This document shows positions 13,690 to 17,589 of a DNA stretch of 17,589 nucleotides, piece after piece. The first letter of the stretch is position 1; each line of letters starts with the position of its first letter. The notes under the pieces were generated by a model. It had not been told where the DNA came from. It made no database searches and saw only the letters and a list, made by a program, of their open reading frames with translations. The DNA lies in the NCBI GenBank assembly GCA_949299435.1, contig CASGAK010000029.1:1-17589 (forward strand). The letters run 5' to 3'. The position numbers were made by a program, and so were the translations under genes. Source of the DNA: an uncultured bacterium. Lineage in GTDB: Bacteria > Cyanobacteriota > Vampirovibrionia > Gastranaerophilales > Gastranaerophilaceae.

Positions 13690-15672
13690 ATGGGAATGGC
13701 GGCATCACAAGCTCGTTTATTATCAATAACATCTCGTATATCTGATAACGAATTACGTGCTCAGCTGATTAATAATGCCAAAATGAGATTAACTGATGAC
13801 TCCTCTAAAGCTAGTGAAAAATATGTAAATGCTCTTAACCAAGTTCAGTTAATGATGTCAAGTAAAGACGAACTAGGAAATAATCTATATCAACAGTTAA
13901 CTTATAATAACTTAACTGCATACAGCTCATATAATAACCAGTACGGATTAATAAACAAATCAGGAGAGCTTGTAGTAAGTGAACTAGATGCTGCAAAGTA
14001 TGAGCAAGCATTAAAAGAAGCTCAAAAGAATCCTGAAACAGATGCTCTAACAGAATTTTTAAAACAATACGGGCTTGAAAAAGACACAACTTCATATTGG
14101 GAAAGTAATAAATTAAGTGATGATTTAAAAACCAGATATGAAGGCGATGTGGAATATGATGCTCAAGGAAATAGAATATCCGGTCTTCATTATGGTTATG
14201 AGTTATCAAAAACATCTACTGAAGTAATGGTATATGAAACTTTATTAGACAATTATGAAGCTGCTGATAAAGCGTATACTGATGCCGTTGTTTCAGCAAT
14301 GAAACAATCTTTAAATGAATATATCCCTCAAGGATATAGTGATAAATATGAAGATAAGTATGATGAAGTTTTAAAATTTAATACAGCAAACGGTAAAAAT
14401 CCTCCATCAATATCTGATTCTCAAAATGCACTGAATTATTTGAAAAAAATGTTTGAAGAAATGGCTAAAAATGGTCAGATTTTCACAAAAGACAGCGAAG
14501 GTAATAATACTGAATTTTATGATAATATGCAATATTACCTAAATGACATGCTTCAAATTAACGGCACAAGTGCAACAATTGATTTATTAACAACAATAAG
14601 CAAATCTACAGATGGCTATAACATTGGCAACAATTTATTCAAAATAGTAGATAATAATGGAACATATTCTGTAGAACTTGGAAGTAACCCTACATCAGAT
14701 GGTGGCACATACTCTATCACATCAGGTATTACAAATAATAATGGAGAATATTCATTTACATATTCATATACAGAAGTTGACGAGAATGGAACATCTACGA
14801 CATCAAATGGAACTTGCACTTTTACTGATAACCCTATGAGTGCCGTTTTGACAGAAACAGGTGATGAAAGTGATGTCGGAGAAGCCGTAAAACAAGTATA
14901 CAAATATTTCCAATCAAACATTGTTTCACAAATGGACAGAGAACAATTTGCAAGTTTGGCTCAGAATGAAAAAGCTGCCTATGAAGATGCAGCAAAAGCA
15001 TTATCTATGTTCATCTTTGGTGAAGATGTAGGTAAAGCTGATTATGACAAACTTGACGATATGGAATGGATATTAAATTGTGGTAAAGCTACAACAAACT
15101 TGGACGGAAATACAAAAATTACTCTACAACAAAACGTTGGAGGAAATTACCAAGATGTTGAATATCAAGTCAACTTTGAAGCAATAAAAGACATCTACCT
15201 AATAGAAGAAATGATTGCACAATATGGTGCTCCCAAATATACTTGGATTGACAAAAACAATCCTAATGAAAATGCTGATGCAAAAGCTCAATGGTATACA
15301 AATATATTTAATAAAATGCAAGAAGACGGATACCAAAAAATAGAAAAAGCATTAACTCAAAGTACAGAATGGATTCAATATGCACTGGAAAGCGGTTTAT
15401 TGTCAATGATTCAGGTAGATGATGAGCAGCAATGGGTATCTACAATGTATTCAAACTGCAGTGATATTACAGAAGATACTATTGATTTAGAAATTACTAA
15501 AGCTGAAGCCGAATACAAAAGAGAAACTCAAAAAATTCAAGCTAAAGACCAAAGATACGATTTAGAATTAAAAAATATTGATACGGAGCATGAATCTCTG
15601 CAAACAGAATATGACTCTATAAAATCTGTTATTGACAAAAACGTCGAACGCAGTTTTAAAATCTTCAGCTAA
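13690..15672 (+). CDS. Large unknown protein with axial-protein-like ends, 660 residues
   Basis: I recall similar N-termini (MGMAASQARLLSITSRISDN) from gut Melainabacteria, but no function. Residues 1-60 are helical and lack a signal peptide. A long helical, acidic region follows (about 100-310). A beta-like stretch rich in G, S, T, N (about 320-385) comes next, then helices again. The last 60 residues form a coiled coil (EITKAEAEYKRETQKIQAK to KNVERSFKIFS). The plan of helical N- and C-termini around a variable middle is that of flagellin, hook and type III needle/tip proteins, so self-assembly through the ends is possible. That is inference only. AAAAGG lies 8 nt before the ATG. The gene stands alone, with the hairpin at 15697-15748 after it. 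Confidence 0.7.
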   Translation: MGMAASQARLLSITSRISDNELRAQLINNAKMRLTDDSSKASEKYVNALNQVQLMMSSKDELGNNLYQQLTYNNLTAYSSYNNQYGLINKSGELVVSELDAAKYEQALKEAQKNPETDALTEFLKQYGLEKDTTSYWESNKLSDDLKTRYEGDVEYDAQGNRISGLHYGYELSKTSTEVMVYETLLDNYEAADKAYTDAVVSAMKQSLNEYIPQGYSDKYEDKYDEVLKFNTANGKNPPSISDSQNALNYLKKMFEEMAKNGQIFTKDSEGNNTEFYDNMQYYLNDMLQINGTSATIDLLTTISKSTDGYNIGNNLFKIVDNNGTYSVELGSNPTSDGGTYSITSGITNNNGEYSFTYSYTEVDENGTSTTSNGTCTFTDNPMSAVLTETGDESDVGEAVKQVYKYFQSNIVSQMDREQFASLAQNEKAAYEDAAKALSMFIFGEDVGKADYDKLDDMEWILNCGKATTNLDGNTKITLQQNVGGNYQDVEYQVNFEAIKDIYLIEEMIAQYGAPKYTWIDKNNPNENADAKAQWYTNIFNKMQEDGYQKIEKALTQSTEWIQYALESGLLSMIQVDDEQQWVSTMYSNCSDITEDTIDLEITKAEAEYKRETQKIQAKDQRYDLELKNIDTEHESLQTEYDSIKSVIDKNVERSFKIFS

Positions 15673-15696
15673 AAGCTGGCTATATAAAGATTTTCT

Positions 15697-15748
15697 GAGA
15701 TTTCTTTACATAAATTTAAAAGATATAAAGATTATGTAAGGAAATCTC
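15697..15748. repeat. Long hairpin downstream of the 660-residue protein gene
   Basis: GAGATTTCTTTACATAA (15697-15713) pairs with TTATGTAAGGAAATCTC (15732-15748): 17 pairs with one G-U and an 18-nt loop. There is no T tract beyond the stem, so it is not a standard terminator. It may protect mRNA 3' ends, be an operator or be a small repeat. A lesser hairpin, CAGCT-AAA-AGCTG, spans the stop codon (15666-15678). Confidence 0.7.
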
Positions 15749-15809
15749 GTTTATGTGAAATTTAAATTATAATAATAATATAAGTAAAGAAGAAGAATTG
15801 GAGATTAAC

Positions 15810-16094
15810 ATGGAATCAGTAAAAGACATTCTAACAAAATTGGAAAATGCAGATAATACGGTTAAAAATGAAGTAGAAAATATGCTTGTAGAATGTGGTA
15901 CATCAGCATTACCGCAATTAGTTGATCAATTGCAAGTAGTCAGAGGAATTAAAAGGGGTGTTGTTGCTATGACACTTATAAGATTAGGTGATGCCTCAAT
16001 AAAATATTTAGAAAATGCAGCAAAACAAAATAAAGATTTTGAATGGGTTGCAGAATATCTGATTCGTGAAATAAAAGGTGAAGTTGCAGCTTAA
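15810..16094 (+). CDS. Small all-helical HEAT-like protein, 94 residues
   Basis: The protein is predicted entirely helical. Pairs such as VKNEVENMLVECGTSALPQLVDQL, then RGIKRGVVAMTLIRLGDASIKYLENA, have the spacing and the A-L-P/L-L pattern of HEAT-type repeats (about two units), which usually act as protein-binding scaffolds. There is no signal peptide or membrane helix. The start is ATG 15810, because GGAG (15800-15803) lies 6 nt upstream; a TTG at 15798 overlaps that site and is rejected. A TATAAT-like run lies about 35 bp upstream, but no -35 is clear. A terminator follows at 16128. The partner or function is unknown. Confidence 0.75.
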   Translation: MESVKDILTKLENADNTVKNEVENMLVECGTSALPQLVDQLQVVRGIKRGVVAMTLIRLGDASIKYLENAAKQNKDFEWVAEYLIREIKGEVAA

Positions 16095-16127
16095 TTATAC
16101 AAATTTTAACTAAACACATTACTAAAC

Positions 16128-16154
16128 AAAAAACAATCTTATTGATTGTTTTTT
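16128..16154. terminator. Rho-independent terminator after the HEAT-like gene
   Basis: AAAAAACAATC (16128-16138), loop TTATT and GATTGTTTTTT (16144-16154). The A-rich and T-rich arms make the stem work in both directions, although only the plus-strand gene ends here. Confidence 0.8.
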
Positions 16155-16206
16155 TGTTTTATACAAAATAAAATTCTTTTAAAATAAAAATACTCTATTT
16201 GGTACA

Positions 16207-16233
16207 TTGACAGAACAACTTTAATGATATAAT
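16207..16233 (+). promoter_or_regulatory. Promoter of the patatin-like gene, leaderless type
   Basis: A consensus TTGACA (16207-16212), a short 15-bp spacer and an extended -10 TGATATAAT (TATAAT 16228-16233). The ATG at 16241 is 7 nt beyond the -10, so the mRNA probably begins at or next to the start codon. Confidence 0.65.
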
Positions 16234-16240
16234 TAGTAAT

Positions 16241-17473
16241 ATGAGTATGAATAAATCGTTTCAATATACATGTTTGTTTGGTGGTGGTGCTATAAGAGGA
16301 GCTTCATATGTGGGGACTCTTAAAGCAATGGAGGAGTTGGGAATATTTCCTAAAACTTTAGCTGGCTCCTCTGTCGGATCTGTGATTGCAGGATTAGTTG
16401 CCGTAGGCTATACAGCTAATGAGCTAGATGAAGTATTTATTAAATTCAATTTTGAAATGTTCAGAGATGTACAACTCTCACTTGGTCCCAAATTTGCACT
16501 ATCTAAAGGTGAGCTGTTTTTGGAATGGATAAGAGATTTAATAGAGCAAAAATTCTACGGCTCACACTACAAAAAAGGTTCTCACAAAGCTGTAACATTT
16601 AAAGATATAGAAAAAGATTTAATTATTATTACAACAGATTTATCCAGTTTTGAAACCAAAGAATTTTCACGCTACGAAACTCCGGATTATGAAATAGCAT
16701 CTGCTATTAGAATTTCTTGTGGAATGCCCGGTTTAATGCGTCCTATAGAATACAACAACCGAATTTTAGTTGATGGAGATTTGCAAAAAAGCTGGCCTAT
16801 GTGGAAACTGTCAAAGCATTTAATGCCGGCAAACGAAAGAATTTTAGAATTCAGACTTGAAGGTGACTTTGAAGGTAATGACATGAATACTATAGAATTT
16901 GTTAATTCCTTATATGCATTTACTACTTCAATGGCAACTACTTTTATTATTGATATTTATGGCAAAAAAGACATGTTTGATTATATCGTCATTAATACCG
17001 GTGATATTAATATTGTTGATTTTAACATGTGTGAAGAAAAAAGAAGACATTTAATGCAATTAGGGTACTCTCAGACTATGGATTATTTTAATGAATTTTT
17101 GCCCGAGAAGAAACGCTCCCTTTTAAATATGTATACTAAATTATATGAAAAACTGGTTAAAATACAAAAATACTTGAAAAAATCAAATATTACTAAAGCA
17201 AAAACTTTAACTTCTGAATTATTTATTGATTTATGTGAATATAAGGATTTTATAGAAGTTAAACTTTATGAATATATAATTGAATTTAAAAATATGCTGT
17301 TTGATAACATTCAATACCCTGCTCTTTTCGGTAAAACGACCTTAAATAAGGTTGATGTAATCAATAAATATCTTTTTGAGCTTATAGAGCGTTTTAACGA
17401 CAAAATTAAAGAACTAAGAGATTTTTTAGATACAGAAAAAGATGATATTGACAATAAAGTATGTTTAAAATAA
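16241..17473 (+). CDS. Patatin-like phospholipase
   Basis: A 410-residue protein whose first half is a patatin fold. FGGGAIRGASYVG (13-25) is the oxyanion-hole loop. LAGSSVGSVIAG contains GxSxG with the nucleophile S44. RILVDGDLQKSWP holds the aspartate of the Ser-Asp dyad (D178). The usual DGG/DGA motif is DGD here. RISCGMPGLMRPI precedes it, as in the family. These enzymes hydrolyse acyl esters of phospholipids, and bacterial members act in lipid turnover or as secreted effectors. No signal peptide is visible. The second half (about 200-410) is helical and lysine/glutamate-rich, with a likely coiled coil around 285-345, and matches nothing I recognise. The start could be ATG 16241 or 16247. 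No Shine-Dalgarno is present and the promoter position favours a leaderless start. Confidence 0.88.
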   Translation: MSMNKSFQYTCLFGGGAIRGASYVGTLKAMEELGIFPKTLAGSSVGSVIAGLVAVGYTANELDEVFIKFNFEMFRDVQLSLGPKFALSKGELFLEWIRDLIEQKFYGSHYKKGSHKAVTFKDIEKDLIIITTDLSSFETKEFSRYETPDYEIASAIRISCGMPGLMRPIEYNNRILVDGDLQKSWPMWKLSKHLMPANERILEFRLEGDFEGNDMNTIEFVNSLYAFTTSMATTFIIDIYGKKDMFDYIVINTGDINIVDFNMCEEKRRHLMQLGYSQTMDYFNEFLPEKKRSLLNMYTKLYEKLVKIQKYLKKSNITKAKTLTSELFIDLCEYKDFIEVKLYEYIIEFKNMLFDNIQYPALFGKTTLNKVDVINKYLFELIERFNDKIKELRDFLDTEKDDIDNKVCLK

Positions 17474-17502
17474 ACTAAAGAAGTGACAAATGAATAAATT
17501 AA

Positions 17503-17589
17503 GCCCTGGTGGCGGAATCGGTAGACGCGTTGGACTTAAAATCCAATTGGGTGAATAACTCAGTGCCAGTTCAAGTCTGGCCCAGGGCA
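17503..17589 (+). tRNA. tRNA-Leu (anticodon UAA)
   Basis: Acceptor stem GCCCTGG (17503-17509) pairs with CCAGGGC (17582-17588), with discriminator A at 17589. The anticodon stem TTGGA/TCCAA encloses loop CTTAAAA with anticodon TAA at 17537-17539. The T arm is GCCAG-TTCAAGT-CTGGC (17565-17581). The long variable arm and 87-nt length are those of a class II leucine tRNA. No intron interrupts the anticodon loop, unlike the group I intron found in many cyanobacterial tRNA-Leu(UAA) genes. The window ends at the last base, so a genomic CCA cannot be checked. Confidence 0.95.

Noticed and set aside
1..17589. Prophage, IS element, toxin-antitoxin or CRISPR interpretation of the XRE genes and repeats
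   Set aside because: There is no integrase, transposase, toxin partner, direct-repeat array or phage structural gene. Each XRE gene has a pseudopilin as its neighbour instead.

Overview
The window is AT-rich, gene-dense bacterial chromosome. It holds 18 complete protein genes, one of them missed by a length-limited gene caller, a partial gene at the left edge and a tRNA ending at the right edge. The best guess for the host is a gut-type member of Gastranaerophilales/Melainabacteria (non-photosynthetic Cyanobacteriota). The reasons are repeated pseudopilin-like genes with the N-terminal core FTMAEVLITLGIIG and a C-terminus like NNWEIPDDYP, and a 660-residue protein starting MGMAASQARLLSITSR, which I associate from memory with that group. 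This assignment is an inference, and another low-GC phylum such as Elusimicrobia is possible. No prophage, IS element, CRISPR array or rRNA is visible.

Layout. At 1-76 is the tail of a pseudopilin-like gene. At 132-2993 two flavoproteins converge: an FAD-dependent oxidoreductase (+) and a CoA-disulfide-reductase-like enzyme (-), the latter preceded by an acidic 49-residue protein gene. At 3137-6510 are a small unknown protein, a lone sugar-type ABC permease (-), and a phosphomannomutase/phosphoglucomutase followed 4 nt later by a membrane-anchored DUF1566-like protein. At 6542-7520 a small XRE regulator (-) diverges from a pseudopilin gene (+) across an inverted repeat. At 7538-10531 is a short ribosomal-protein/secretion operon, rpsE-rpmD-rplO-secY, with its own promoter and terminator; it carries an interlocked inverted-repeat element between rpsE and rpmD. 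At 10536-11733 the arrangement recurs: a pseudopilin gene (-) diverging from a second XRE regulator (+). At 11795-13591 are a candidate small structured RNA, a PilZ (c-di-GMP receptor) gene cut by an in-frame TAA, and a short Orn/Lys/Arg-decarboxylase-like PLP enzyme. At 13690-17589 are the 660-residue protein, a HEAT-like small protein, a patatin-like phospholipase and an intronless tRNA-Leu(UAA).

How the parts relate. Pseudopilin genes occur three times, two of them in mirror-image pairs with XRE regulators, which suggests separately regulated surface or secretion modules. SecY, the DUF1566-like protein and possibly the 660-residue protein also concern the cell envelope. Several genes (132, 6766-, 16241, perhaps 4416-) have a -10-like box 6-9 nt before the ATG and no Shine-Dalgarno, so leaderless mRNAs are likely; others have strong Shine-Dalgarno sites. 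The -35 boxes recognised here are mostly TTGCAN with 17-bp spacers. None of the genes ends in TGA.
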